Positions 16,945-25,560 of a stretch of 64,000 nucleotides of DNA are shown piece by piece; position 1 is the first letter of the stretch, and the number at the start of each line of letters is the position of its first letter. The notes beneath the pieces were generated by a model, which made no database searches, was not told the DNA's origin, and saw only the letters and a program-made list of their open reading frames with translations. This stretch comes from Deltaproteobacteria bacterium RBG_13_43_22 (GTDB taxonomy: Bacteria; Desulfobacterota; RBG-13-43-22), in assembly GCA_001797675.1 (NCBI GenBank), contig MGQB01000026.1:62001-126000 (forward strand), in the 5' to 3' direction. The translations under genes and the position numbers were made by a program.

Positions 16945-17835
16945 TTAGTGCCCCCCCCCTTTTTTAAAGACCATCCCCACCAGGAGTCCGGCGGCAACGG
17001 CGATCAGGGCGGCCAGAATCCCATAAATCACTGCATTGGATCCGGCCTGATGGGTAAGCCATTCGGCCAGGCCGATTTGTTTGACCTGAAATTTATCCTG
17101 GGCCAGAAGGTCGGTCTTTCCCTCTTTAACAGCATAACAAAAGACCTGATATTCTCCCAGGGGGGCATCGGCCGGGTGCTTGATCCGGGCGGTGAATTGA
17201 ACCCCGGATAGTTGTACGGCCTCCTCTTGAACCTGATAAAGTCCCCCCTGCTCCAGAATTTTGATCAGTCCGGCAATATATTCTTTCTTTAAAGAAGCGG
17301 CCTCTTCCTCTTTAGGCGGAGATTTAAAATGGATTTCAGCCTTTTGATAGATTTCCTGGTAATCCGGGGAAAGGCCGTTGGTCTTTTGTTGCTCCGGGGA
17401 GAGCATCCCTGATAGCTTACCCGAGCTGAGCAAGGCATACATTCCGGGGAGTTTCTTGATTTCGGCATGGCTGATGGGCAGCCAGATAAACCCCAGACCT
17501 TTTCCGGATTTATTTAAATTAAAAGCCTTAGGCGGTGAAACAATTTTGACCACGACTTGTGCCCCTTCGGGGGCCGAACCGCTGATCGTCAGGGTTTGAA
17601 ACCGGTTGGAAAAGAGGGTCCTTTCCAGGCCCGCCGGTTCAAAACGCAAGGTTCCTGCCTGCCCGAACTGACTCGTGACCAGGAGCACCATTAAAATAAG
17701 TCCGGTTAAGGCTGGTAGCTTGAACGGCCTTCTGGTAATGACCCTGCGCGCTCCGAGGAAGCTCCACGAGGCGTGAAAAGAATTTTCTTTTAAATTCCGC
17801 AATCCGCAATCCGCAATCCGCAATTTCCTTTCCAT
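16945..17835 (-). CDS. TIGR02186/PF09608-family membrane-anchored protein 1
   Basis: 296 residues. After a hydrophobic segment at ~43-58 there is an extracytoplasmic beta-rich domain (TLTISGSAPEGAQVVVKI, GLGFIWLPISHAEIKKLPGMYALLSS, APLGEYQVFCYAVKEG). One C-terminal membrane helix (NAVIYGILAALIAVAAGLLVGMVF) is followed by KKGGGH. This matches TIGR02186 (Alph_Pro_TM, PF09608), proteins of unknown function commonly found beside TSUP permeases. The ATG at 17835 overlaps the TSUP stop as TGATG, with GGAGGAGGTGG upstream, so translation is coupled. Oddly, residues ~3-12 are encoded by a tandem ATCCGCA repeat. Compared with its paralogue at 32531, it has ~30 extra N-terminal residues before the signal segment. 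Confidence 0.82.
   Translation of the reverse strand: MERKLRIADCGLRNLKENSFHASWSFLGARRVITRRPFKLPALTGLILMVLLVTSQFGQAGTLRFEPAGLERTLFSNRFQTLTISGSAPEGAQVVVKIVSPPKAFNLNKSGKGLGFIWLPISHAEIKKLPGMYALLSSGKLSGMLSPEQQKTNGLSPDYQEIYQKAEIHFKSPPKEEEAASLKKEYIAGLIKILEQGGLYQVQEEAVQLSGVQFTARIKHPADAPLGEYQVFCYAVKEGKTDLLAQDKFQVKQIGLAEWLTHQAGSNAVIYGILAALIAVAAGLLVGMVFKKGGGH
17795..17826. repeat. tandem ATCCGCA heptad repeat inside the TIGR02186 gene
   Basis: Four and a half copies of a 7-base unit (CCGCAAT) run from 17795 to 17826. It lies within the first codons of the TIGR02186-family gene and encodes the LRIADCGLRN leader. The unit is the one scattered in the intergenic gap 16745-16944, so a normally intergenic repeat has become coding, or the true start is further in. 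Confidence 0.75.
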
Positions 17836-18776
17836 CAATGGCCACCTCCTCCCCTGGCTAGGCTGATCAGGTTGTCCGGTGTTACCAAAAGATCGACCAG
17901 CATTTTGACCATGACGATCAGGACGATGACAGCCAGAAGGATGCGCAATTGTTCTCCCCGCAAATGCCGGCTGACCCTGGCCCCGATTTGAGCCCCAATC
18001 GTTGAACCGATAAAGAGGAGGATCACCAGGACCAGGTCCACGGTATGGTTTCGGATGGCCTGTTGGATCGTGACGTTGATACAGGTCAAGACGATTTGAA
18101 ACAGGTCGGTGCCGATGGCCACGATGGTCGGCATGCCGAGGATATAAATCATGGAAGGCACCATAATGAATCCCCCGCCCACACCCATGATGGCCGCCAG
18201 GATACCTACGGCAGTACCCAGGACAAAAGGAAAAATGGCCGAGGTGGTCATGCGGGATTTTTCAAAGTGCATCTGCAAAGGGAGTTTGGCTGCCAGTTTT
18301 CGGACCACTGATTCTTTTGGTTCATGCGGATGGGCTTCCTCTCCTCCCTGGGCCTTGCTTCGTTTCAGGGCATTAAGACTTTCAATAAACATAAAGCCCC
18401 CGATGGTCCCCAGCATGATGACATAAATCAGCTTGATGACAAAGTCCACATTCCCCATGACCCTGAGGACCTTGATGATCTGAACCCCTATGGATCCGCC
18501 GACGATCCCTCCCAAAAGGATAATGATACCCATTTTTAAATCCACATTTCCCATACGGCTGTGGGCATAGGCCCCGGAAGAGGCGGCGGCTACGATCTGA
18601 TTGGAATCACTGGCTGCGGCTACCGTCGGAGGAATGCCGGAAAAAATCAGGAGCGGTGTGAGCAGAAATCCTCCGCCCACCCCGAACAATCCGGATAAAA
18701 ATCCGACTATGCCGCCCAGTCCTATGAGCAAAAAGATATTAATGCTCATGCTGGCTATGGGCAAATAAATGTCCAT
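17835..18776 (-). CDS. TSUP (TauE/SafE) family permease 1
   Basis: 313-residue integral membrane protein with the two-fold TSUP repeat. The first half has GLGGIVGFLSGLFGVGGGFLLTPLLI (~17-42) and AAASDSNQIVAAASSGAYAH; the second half has LAAIMGVGGGFIMVPSMIYILGMP (~193-216) and TDLFQIVLTCINVTIQQA. The GVGGG loops are the family hallmark. TSUP proteins move sulfite, sulfoacetate, thiosulfate or organic anions across the inner membrane. AAAGGAGAAAG precedes the ATG. The gene lies between histidine kinase 18984-20537 and a TIGR02186 gene, the same order as at 30084-33325. It is ~65-70% identical by eye to the TSUP at 31593. Confidence 0.92.
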   Translation of the reverse strand: MDIYLPIASMSINIFLLIGLGGIVGFLSGLFGVGGGFLLTPLLIFSGIPPTVAAASDSNQIVAAASSGAYAHSRMGNVDLKMGIIILLGGIVGGSIGVQIIKVLRVMGNVDFVIKLIYVIMLGTIGGFMFIESLNALKRSKAQGGEEAHPHEPKESVVRKLAAKLPLQMHFEKSRMTTSAIFPFVLGTAVGILAAIMGVGGGFIMVPSMIYILGMPTIVAIGTDLFQIVLTCINVTIQQAIRNHTVDLVLVILLFIGSTIGAQIGARVSRHLRGEQLRILLAVIVLIVMVKMLVDLLVTPDNLISLARGGGGH

Positions 18777-18983
18777 ACTTCTTTCTCCTTTATCCGTTTC
18801 TATTACCTAAATATGGCCGGTTTGTAACAGAATGAAACAGTAAAGTCAAGCCATAATCGACAAATTGACTCCCATCTTTTACATTTTTCATAATCAAGCA
18901 TAAGTTTGTAAGACATAGTAAAATTAATTAATTACAACATGTTTTTTCTAAAGATTGCAGGCAGATCATTTTATAGAATACCA

Positions 18984-20537
18984 TTATTGTACCGATTGGG
19001 TTTCTTCAAACACCTTTGGAGACAATTCCGGGGCCGGGATGGTGGTGACGGGTAAAATGATGGTGAAAGTGGTCCCGATGCCTTCCTTGCTGGAAACCCG
19101 GATTTGTCCCCCGTGGCGGGCTATTATCCCCTGGGAAACGGATAACCCCAGTCCCGTGCCTTTTCCTTTGGTTTTCGTGGTAAAAAAAGGATCAAAAATA
19201 TTGGGCAGGATATGTTCGGGAATCCCCGGTCCGTTGTCGGTGATCTTGGCGGCTACAAAGTTGGGGTCTTCATGGCCCACGGAGACTTGAATTCTTCCGC
19301 CTTTTGGAATCACATCGAGGGCATTCAAGAGAATATTCAGAAAAACCTGGCTTAACTGCTGATGATCTCCATGAATACGGGGCAGATTGGGCAGGAGACT
19401 GAAATCCAGATGCACCCCGGCCAGCTTGATTTGATTGCCGGCCAGTTTGATGGTTTCCTGGATCAAGGTGCCTAAGTCCAAAGATTCTATCTTGGATTCA
19501 CTTTCCCTGGCAAAATCCAACAAGTTGCGGACGATGGATTGGGATCGATCGGCCTGACTGATGAGATCAAGAATCATTTCCTTGCGCTCTTCATCGGAAA
19601 TTTCCTGGTATTCCTCCAACAGCATATGGGCGGTAAGGGTGATGTTGTTGATGGGATTATTGAGTTCATGAGCCACCCCGGCCGTTAAGGTCCCCACCGC
19701 CCGCAGTTTATGGGACTGGATCAGGATTTCCTGCCGGTGGGCCAATTCCTCCAGCATACGGTCGATGGCCGATAATAAATCGGAAAATTCATCCCGGTAA
19801 GGGCGGGAAGGTACTTCGGGGGTAAAATCTCCTATGGCAATTCGTTGTGTATATCTCAGAATTTTGTTTAAAGGGGCCAGGATTTGCCGGGATAGAAGAT
19901 GGGCCAGATAAATCATCACTAAAAAAAGAAAAATTAAGAAATAGATTGGAACCTGACGAGACCATTGGAGCATTTCTTCGACTGTCTGACGCTCTTTCTG
20001 AACCAGACTAAAAGCCAGGGAAATCATCTCCCCCCCATGGATTCGCAGATCTGATTCCAGTTGGTTCCTTTGTGCCTGATTACCCTTTTTGGGGTCTTTT
20101 GCCAGCGCTTGAAGGTTTTCCAGGAGCTTCTGGTAGATTTCGGTGTGGTTCTCCAGGACGTCATAATTGGGTTTTCCGATCACCCCTTTGAGTTGTAAGA
20201 TATTGGTTTGAAGGAGAGCCAGGGCCGTATTGACATGGTTGGCCGTCTCTGACAGATTCGTTCCATAGAGGAAATAATTTTTTTCGAATCTTCGGGCCTG
20301 TTGGATCTCAACGGAAAAATTATCGGCCACTTGCAAAAAATGCAGCTTTTCTTTCAAGATGACAACGACATAAAGCGATATCAAGGTAATGCCCAAGGCC
20401 ATGAGAAAGCAGATGAAGAACCCCAGGGTGATCCGGGTACGTATTCCCAGAAGGGGCCTGCCGGAAGAAGAGGAAGAGGATTTCTTTGGGGAGGTTGTCT
20501 GCATACCCTGATGGTCAGAAGGGGTTTCTTGTTTCAT
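18984..20537 (-). CDS. membrane sensor histidine kinase 2
   Basis: 517 residues. A Ser-rich cytoplasmic leader is followed by helix 1 at ~32-55. The helical periplasmic sensor contains VEIQQARRFEKNYFLYGT, resembling the ARR-EK-FLL signature of 4HB/HBM chemoreceptor sensor domains. Helix 2 lies at ~195-215, then HAMP, HisKA with GVAHELNNPINN (His290), and a HATPase domain with DNGPGI and GTGLGLSVSQGI. It is a paralogue of the kinase at 30084-31589, including the sensor. It is transcribed away from the sigma-54 regulator at 20638 and upstream of TSUP permease 1. The divergent regulator is the probable partner. Confidence 0.92.
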   Translation of the reverse strand: MKQETPSDHQGMQTTSPKKSSSSSSGRPLLGIRTRITLGFFICFLMALGITLISLYVVVILKEKLHFLQVADNFSVEIQQARRFEKNYFLYGTNLSETANHVNTALALLQTNILQLKGVIGKPNYDVLENHTEIYQKLLENLQALAKDPKKGNQAQRNQLESDLRIHGGEMISLAFSLVQKERQTVEEMLQWSRQVPIYFLIFLFLVMIYLAHLLSRQILAPLNKILRYTQRIAIGDFTPEVPSRPYRDEFSDLLSAIDRMLEELAHRQEILIQSHKLRAVGTLTAGVAHELNNPINNITLTAHMLLEEYQEISDEERKEMILDLISQADRSQSIVRNLLDFARESESKIESLDLGTLIQETIKLAGNQIKLAGVHLDFSLLPNLPRIHGDHQQLSQVFLNILLNALDVIPKGGRIQVSVGHEDPNFVAAKITDNGPGIPEHILPNIFDPFFTTKTKGKGTGLGLSVSQGIIARHGGQIRVSSKEGIGTTFTIILPVTTIPAPELSPKVFEETQSVQ

Positions 20538-20579
20538 CGCTTTTCCCCCACACGGTCTATTTTTGAATTCGGTTTAGGG

Positions 20580-20608
20580 TTGTAAACCGTTGTCATAAAT
20601 TATATATA
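20580..20608 (+). promoter_or_regulatory. candidate promoter for the NtrC-type regulator
   Basis: TTGTAA (20580-20585), a 17-base spacer, then TATATA (20603-20608), placed 30 bases before the ATG at 20638 in the gap between the divergent kinase and regulator. It is a reasonable but not strong match to the sigma-70 consensus. Confidence 0.4.
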
Positions 20609-20637
20609 AAGATTGGACAGGAAACAAGGACAATCCC

Positions 20638-21993
20638 ATGACCGAAAAAATACGCTTAGCCGTCATTGATGATGAACCCATGGTCTGTCAGAGACTCAAA
20701 CAGGTTTTCCGAAGGATGGGTTTTGAGATCGAAACCTTCGGAACCGGGAGACCGGCTTTGGAGCGGATGGCCCAAGAACCTTTTCAATTGATTCTGACCG
20801 ATATCCACCTGCCGGATATTGACGGCCTGGAAATCTTAAGGTGGGTAAAAAAGGACTGTCCCGGAACAGAAGTGATCCTCATTACCGGCTTCGCCACCCT
20901 GGATCAGGCGGTGGAAGCGGTCAAAAAAGGGGCCTTTTATTACCTGTCCAAACCCTTTACCCCGGACCAGGTCCGGGCCGTTGTCAAACGGGCCCTGGAG
21001 CACATCCAGATATCTTCCGAGAACAAAAAACTACGGGAGGAAGTTTATCAAAAAATTCAATTTGAAGGGATCGTAGGCATCAGCCAAAAAATAAAGGAAC
21101 TCCTGGCGGCTATCAGCAAGGTGTCACAGATTGATTGTAATGTAGTTATCCAGGGGGAGAGCGGGACAGGAAAAGAATTAGTAGCCCGGGCCATCCATTT
21201 CAACAGCGCCAGGCTCTCGGCCCCTTTTGTGGTGTTTAATTGCGGGGGGTTTTCGGAAGAACTGATCGCCAATGAGCTCTTCGGTCATGAAAAAGGGGCC
21301 TTCACCGGGGCTGACTCCACCAAAATTGGGCTTATGGAGGCGGCCCAGAGAGGTACCCTCTTTATGGATGAAATCGGTGAAATGCCTCCGACCATGCAGG
21401 TTAAACTCCTGCGGGTGATTCAGGAAAAAAAATTGTTGCGTCTGGGGAGTACCAAACCGATTGATCTGGATATCCGGATTATCAGTGCTACCAATCGGGA
21501 ACTGGAAAAAGAGGTGGAGGTGAGCCGCTTTCGTCAGGATCTTTACTATCGCTTAAAGGTGGTCCTTTTAAAGGTCCCTCCCCTGCGGGAACGCAAAGAA
21601 GATATCCCTCTCCTACTGAACCATTTCCTGCTCAAATACAATCGTGCTTATAAAAAGAAGGTCCAGGGATTTTCCCGGGAGAGCCTGGAAACCCTTATGA
21701 AATATTCCTTTCCGGGCAATGTCCGTGAGCTGGAGAATATTGTGGCCAGCGCCGTAGCCTTGTCCGAGGAAGTGCTTATCGGACCAACTGATCTTCCCGA
21801 AGATTTAAGACAGTTTGATGTGGAAACCTATGGGTCGACTCAATGGCTTTCCTGGGAGGATAATGAAAAAGAGTATATCCGAAAAATCCTGGAGTCTACC
21901 CAATATAATAAAATAGAAGTCGCCCGAATTTTAAAGATGTCCCGGACCACCCTATGGAGAAAAATTTTAAGATACAGGTTGGATAAAGAGTAA
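20638..21993 (+). CDS. sigma-54-dependent response regulator (NtrC family)
   Basis: 451 residues in three domains. The receiver (1-~120) has Asp11-Asp12 and phospho-Asp55 ([10 protein letters not shown]). The AAA+ domain (~140-370) has Walker A GESGTGKE, the sigma-54 contact loop [26 protein letters not shown] and R-fingers. The C-terminal Fis-type helix-turn-helix ends [22 protein letters not shown]. All catalytic signatures are intact, so it is an ATP-driven activator of sigma-54 promoters. It is divergent from histidine kinase 2. A sigma-54-like promoter with two upstream repeats lies in the next gap (22087-22304), in front of the universal-stress-like gene, a plausible direct target. Confidence 0.95.
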   Translation: MTEKIRLAVIDDEPMVCQRLKQVFRRMGFEIETFGTGRPALERMAQEPFQLILTDIHLPDIDGLEILRWVKKDCPGTEVILITGFATLDQAVEAVKKGAFYYLSKPFTPDQVRAVVKRALEHIQISSENKKLREEVYQKIQFEGIVGISQKIKELLAAISKVSQIDCNVVIQGESGTGKELVARAIHFNSARLSAPFVVFNCGGFSEELIANELFGHEKGAFTGADSTKIGLMEAAQRGTLFMDEIGEMPPTMQVKLLRVIQEKKLLRLGSTKPIDLDIRIISATNRELEKEVEVSRFRQDLYYRLKVVLLKVPPLRERKEDIPLLLNHFLLKYNRAYKKKVQGFSRESLETLMKYSFPGNVRELENIVASAVALSEEVLIGPTDLPEDLRQFDVETYGSTQWLSWEDNEKEYIRKILESTQYNKIEVARILKMSRTTLWRKILRYRLDKE

Positions 21994-22086
21994 ACTTTCT
22001 GGTAACCTGATTCGTTATTTAAACCTCACAGCTATAATCCGCCATAATTTCAAAAAAGTTTGCTCGGCCTTTATTTTTAGAGTTTC

Positions 22087-22218
22087 TGTTCCATTTTGAA
22101 ACCTATTTCTTCTTTCCGTCATATTTGGGTTAACTTTTTATATTTACTTATATTTTATCGATAAATATCAGAGGACTCCAAGTTTTGGCGCTTATTCATG
22201 TTCCACTTTGAATCTATA
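22087..22218 (+). promoter_or_regulatory. paired upstream repeats, candidate activator-binding sites
   Basis: TGTTCCATTTTGAAACCTAT (22087-22106) and TGTTCCACTTTGAATCTATA (22199-22218) match at about 16 of 20 positions and start 112 bases apart. The first is itself a near-palindrome (TGTTCCA..TGAAACC). They lie about 110 and 220 bases upstream of the expected start of the sigma-54-like promoter, typical for NtrC-type enhancer sites. A related sequence, TGTTTCATTCTG, lies on the minus strand near 18825-18839 upstream of TSUP 1. Confidence 0.45.
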
Positions 22219-22288
22219 TTGTTCTGCTTGGCTTATCGGTCCCCTTCAAAATTCTTACAACCATTCGATATTACATATATAAGATAAA

Positions 22289-22304
22289 TGGCACGGGATT
22301 TGTA
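22289..22304 (+). promoter_or_regulatory. sigma-54-like promoter of the usp-like operon
   Basis: TGGCAC-GGGAT-TTGTA matches the consensus TGGCAC-N5-TTGCA except for T in place of C in the -12 GC element. It lies 24 bases before the ATG at 22328, 300 bases downstream of a gene for a sigma-54 activator, with paired upstream repeats. Confidence 0.5.
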
Positions 22305-22327
22305 GTACTCTTTACCGAGGACATCCC

Positions 22328-22828
22328 ATGAACAAAATCTTAGTACCTATGGAGAACTTTTCCTGGCTTTCTTTGTCGGCCGCTTATTTTGCGGTCGAGT
22401 TCGCCAAGAGAAATCCCACCAAAATCCTTTTTTTGATTTTTTCGTCTTCTCAAGAAGAAAAGGAAACCGATACGGTTAAAAAGATCAAACCTTGGCCCAA
22501 ACCTTTTGATGACCTGATTCAACAGGCCAGGACTGAAAAAATTCATTTGGAATTGTTTTTTTCAAACGAGGGATACCTGGAGACGGTCCGTCATTTTACC
22601 ATGGACCATAATATTTCGGAGATCATCATTGCCATTCCACCGGCTCAGGAACCGATCTATAACACATTGAATCAGCAAATCGAGTCGCTCCGCAGCTCTG
22701 TGGAAAGTCAGATTGTTATTGTCAGACCCAAGGAGGATAGGAGTATGACCACGGCTTGGAAGCTGAAAGAGGAGGGGAAAATGAATTCCCCCAAATCCAA
22801 GACTATTACAGATAAGGAAGGAATATAA
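22328..22828 (+). CDS. universal-stress-protein-like protein
   Basis: 166 residues with an alpha/beta UspA-like fold pattern: strand 1 MNKILVPMENFSWLSLSAAYFAVEFAK, strand 2 KILFLIFSS, EKIHLELFFSNEGYLETVRHF, then EIIIAIPPAQ and a final strand QIVIVRP. The G-x2-G-x9-G-S/T ATP loop of ATP-binding USPs is not present, so it is more like the non-ATP-binding type. A charged ~35-residue tail follows. It ends 2 bases before the cytidylate-kinase-like gene, so they share an operon, probably driven by the sigma-54-like promoter just upstream. Confidence 0.65.
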   Translation: MNKILVPMENFSWLSLSAAYFAVEFAKRNPTKILFLIFSSSQEEKETDTVKKIKPWPKPFDDLIQQARTEKIHLELFFSNEGYLETVRHFTMDHNISEIIIAIPPAQEPIYNTLNQQIESLRSSVESQIVIVRPKEDRSMTTAWKLKEEGKMNSPKSKTITDKEGI

Positions 22829-22830
22829 CC

Positions 22831-24342
22831 ATGGCCATTGTCATTATTTCAAGTACCTCGGCCGCCCTGAGAAAAGAGGTGGCCGAAAACCTGGCCGGGA
22901 AATTAGGCTATCCCTGCCTGGGCCGGGAAGAATTGGTTGACCAGGCGACGGAAGCGGGGATACCGGTCGGGAAACTGGAAATGTCGGTGATCAAGAGCCC
23001 GGCTCAGTCCGAAGGTCTGGCCCGTTTGAAGGAAAGATATTTGGCTTTCATCACCGCCAAGATATGTGAACAGGCTGGAGAAGGAAACCTGGTCTATCAC
23101 GGCCGGGGGGGGCATCTGCTCCTGCCGAATGTCTCTCATGTCTTTCGGGTTCGTCTGGTTCCCAACCGGGAATACCAGATCCAGAGCAATATGCTGAAGC
23201 TGCGCATGGATCGGCCCAAAGCAGAGAAATACGAACAACAAGTCAACGAAGATATTGAACGGTGGGTCCATATCATCCATAGCCAAGACATGGATGATCC
23301 CAAACAATACGATTTGGTCTTGAATCTGGAGAACATGAGTATAGCCAATACCGGTGCGGCCTTGTGCTCCATGGTGGAGCTTCCTGATTTCCGCCCCAAC
23401 CCGGCCTCTCTGGCGGCCATGGGCAATTATTGTCTGGCCGCCAGAGCCAGGATGACTTTGGCTTTGGATGAGCGAACCGCCGGGGCCGACCTGACCGTAT
23501 CGGCCAATGAGGGGGTTCTAACCGTAACCTATATGCCCAGACAGTCTCAGGTGGCCCAATTCATCCCAGAAGTTCTGGCCGGATTGGCAGGGGTCAAAGA
23601 AGTCCTGGCCACCATGGCCGAAACCAATATCCTCTGGATTCAGGAGACTTTCAACCCTCAATCGGAGACCTTTACTCAAATCAATCAGATTGCTCAACGA
23701 TGGGGTGCGGCCATCGAGCTGCTGCGCTTTACTCCTTCCGATGAAATGGTGATAGAAGAGGATGAAGAAGGGGCAACGGCAATGTCTCCTCCGCAAAAAG
23801 AAAAGGCGCCCTATACGGGGGGGATTGAAGAGGACACCCCTGAAGCCCAGGTCATCGACGATGGGGGGTTACATCAAACCCTGGATGAACTCATCCGCCA
23901 AGGACGTTCCGGAGGGGGGCACCTCTTACAGGGGACTTTTCCCAGCCTCTCCAAGACCATCAGTCGAAACGTAAACTACAGCTTAGTGGTCATTGGGGAT
24001 CTTTTCCTGGCCCGGTCCAAAGCGGTTCAAACCCGCTTGCTTCGCGATTTAAAGGTCTTCCTGGGAGAGCACATCCGGATCCCGGTGATCTCTGTGGACG
24101 AACTGCAGAAGAAATATTTTTTAGGCGGCAAAGAATTGATCAAATTTTTTGTCTTTGCTCTTCTGGTTCTCGGGATTTATTGGGGTCTGTTTGCTCACCA
24201 GGAAACGATTTTGTCCTTTTTACAAAAATACAAGGGGTGGAAAATCTTTGCCGTGGTTGTGGTCGGTCTTTTAGCCCCGGTGTTTGCTTATCTTTATGGG
24301 ACTATCGCCCATGTGGTTTTAAAGATAGTGAAACTGGATTGA
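22831..24342 (+). CDS. cytidylate-kinase-like (PF13189) protein with C-terminal membrane helices 1
   Basis: 503 residues. Residues 1-~185 resemble the cytidylate-kinase-like family (VYHGRGGHLLLPNVSHVFRVRLV, then DLVLNLENMSI), but the phosphate-binding loop near the N-terminus reads ISSTSAALRKE instead of the glycine-rich ISRG..SGG seen in the second copy at 37034. ATP binding is therefore doubtful. Residues ~190-280 include a BON-like alpha/beta segment (DLTVSANEGVLTVTYM..GVKEVLATM). A linker follows, then a second small alpha/beta region (SLVVIGDLFLARS) and two membrane helices at ~430-450 and ~468-495. It appears to be a membrane-attached regulator instead of a metabolic kinase. It sits between the usp-like gene and a TSUP operon. 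Confidence 0.7.
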   Translation: MAIVIISSTSAALRKEVAENLAGKLGYPCLGREELVDQATEAGIPVGKLEMSVIKSPAQSEGLARLKERYLAFITAKICEQAGEGNLVYHGRGGHLLLPNVSHVFRVRLVPNREYQIQSNMLKLRMDRPKAEKYEQQVNEDIERWVHIIHSQDMDDPKQYDLVLNLENMSIANTGAALCSMVELPDFRPNPASLAAMGNYCLAARARMTLALDERTAGADLTVSANEGVLTVTYMPRQSQVAQFIPEVLAGLAGVKEVLATMAETNILWIQETFNPQSETFTQINQIAQRWGAAIELLRFTPSDEMVIEEDEEGATAMSPPQKEKAPYTGGIEEDTPEAQVIDDGGLHQTLDELIRQGRSGGGHLLQGTFPSLSKTISRNVNYSLVVIGDLFLARSKAVQTRLLRDLKVFLGEHIRIPVISVDELQKKYFLGGKELIKFFVFALLVLGIYWGLFAHQETILSFLQKYKGWKIFAVVVVGLLAPVFAYLYGTIAHVVLKIVKLD

Positions 24343-24363
24343 AGGGGTGAAAAGGAGGAGACG

Positions 24364-24444
24364 GTGAATACCAATTTGTATGTTTTTCGGCATCCCTTCG
24401 GTGGGAAGGGAGATTTATTAAATGAAGAAGGAGTACTTTTATGA
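24364..24444 (+). CDS. small ORF of 26 codons translationally linked to TSUP permease 2
   Basis: A GTG at 24364 is preceded by AAGGAGGAG at good spacing. The frame encodes 26 residues (MNTNLYVFRHPFGGKG, then DLLNEEGVLL) and its TGA overlaps the ATG of the TSUP gene as ATGA (24441-24444). The strong ribosome site and overlap suggest real translation, either as a leader that couples TSUP translation or as a small membrane-transporter partner. Composition is not hydrophobic. No homologue is known to me. Confidence 0.45.
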   Translation: MNTNLYVFRHPFGGKGDLLNEEGVLL

Positions 24445-25529
24445 CCGGTGAATTAGCGAATCTGTTTATTACGTTAGATTGGATAACGGCGATACAAGTC
24501 GTTATCTTAGGATTTATCGGAGGGGTATTAAGCGGGTTTATCGGCAGTGGCGGGGCCTTTTTTATGACTCCGGGAATGATGAATCTGGGGGTCAATGGAG
24601 TGGTGGCCGTGGCCAGCAACATCACCCATAAATTCGGTAAGGCCATGATGGGTTCTAAAAAACACGGGGAAATGGGAAATGTCGACAAGAAGCTGGGGTT
24701 GTTTCTGCTCTTGACCAGCTTGATCGGTATCCGTCTGGCTGTCTGGATTAACAGTCTGTTGTTTCATGGCGGAGGGGACGGTCACGGGGCCGCCTCAGGG
24801 GCCGGAGCCAATTTATATATCAGCGCTGTTTTTATCGGCATCTTAACCCTGGTGGCCCTATCCATGCTCCGGGACCTGATGAAAAATACGGAAGAAGGTA
24901 CAGGACCTTCCAAGAAAATTTCGGAATTCCTGGCCCGGATAAAGATTCCTCCCTTAATCAGTTTTAAGGTGGCCGATGTCAAGGTTTCATTATGGTTCTT
25001 AATGCCGGTCGGGCTGGCCACCGGGTATCTGGCCGGGACTATTGGGGTCGGGGGTTTTGTGGGTGTCCCTGCCATGATTTATGTCTTTGGGGTACCGACC
25101 GCCGTGGCCGCAGGAACCGAATTATATCTAGCCATGTTTATGGGAGCCTGGGGGGCCTTGAACTATGCCTGGGAAGGTTTTGTGGACATCCGTATGACCA
25201 TCCTGCTCTTATCCGGGTCCTTATTTGGGGTTTATCTGGGTGCCTATGGGGTAAAAGTGGTCGGGGAAAGGTATATCCGAATGGTCACCTGCATGATTAT
25301 TTTACTCTGTGTTTTGAGCCGGGCCATTGCTGTTCCCATGTATCTTCGCCAATTGGGCTTTCTTGATATCAGTCCCGAATTAGATCCATGGTTTAACAAT
25401 GGCAGCAAGTTTCTGCTCTTTGCCAGCGGTATCAGCGGGGTGGTGATGATCCTTTTCAATGTTTTCCGAGCTTACCAGGCCCGGAAGAAAATCCATCTGA
25501 CCTTGTCCTATGGCCGGGCTAATCCCTGA
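24441..25529 (+). CDS. TSUP (TauE/SafE) family permease 2
   Basis: 362 residues. The duplicated TSUP signatures are LGFIGGVLSGFIGSGGAFFMTPGMM (~25-50) with VAVASNITHKFGKAM, and LATGYLAGTIGVGGFVGVPAMIYVFGVP (~190-218) with AAGTELYLAMFMGAWGAL. It is more divergent than the other two TSUPs in the island: GSGGAFF replaces GVGGGFL, and a His/Gly-rich loop FHGGGDGHGAASGAG lies between helices. An acidic/basic loop of ~40 residues separates the halves. It is an inner-membrane anion exporter or importer of unknown substrate. It is preceded by the 26-codon ORF and followed 31 bases later by the N-domain-only gene. Confidence 0.9.
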   Translation: MTGELANLFITLDWITAIQVVILGFIGGVLSGFIGSGGAFFMTPGMMNLGVNGVVAVASNITHKFGKAMMGSKKHGEMGNVDKKLGLFLLLTSLIGIRLAVWINSLLFHGGGDGHGAASGAGANLYISAVFIGILTLVALSMLRDLMKNTEEGTGPSKKISEFLARIKIPPLISFKVADVKVSLWFLMPVGLATGYLAGTIGVGGFVGVPAMIYVFGVPTAVAAGTELYLAMFMGAWGALNYAWEGFVDIRMTILLLSGSLFGVYLGAYGVKVVGERYIRMVTCMIILLCVLSRAIAVPMYLRQLGFLDISPELDPWFNNGSKFLLFASGISGVVMILFNVFRAYQARKKIHLTLSYGRANP

Positions 25530-25560
25530 GGCACTGGAGTAAATAGAGAAGGGATGGCGT

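Larger units (their letters stand above)
21994..22327. other. regulatory gap between the sigma-54 activator and the usp-like operon
   Basis: 334 AT-rich bases without a gene. They contain a ~20-base direct repeat (22087-22106 and 22199-22218) and a sigma-54-like promoter (22289-22304), described separately. No terminator hairpin is evident after the regulator stop. Confidence 0.6.
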
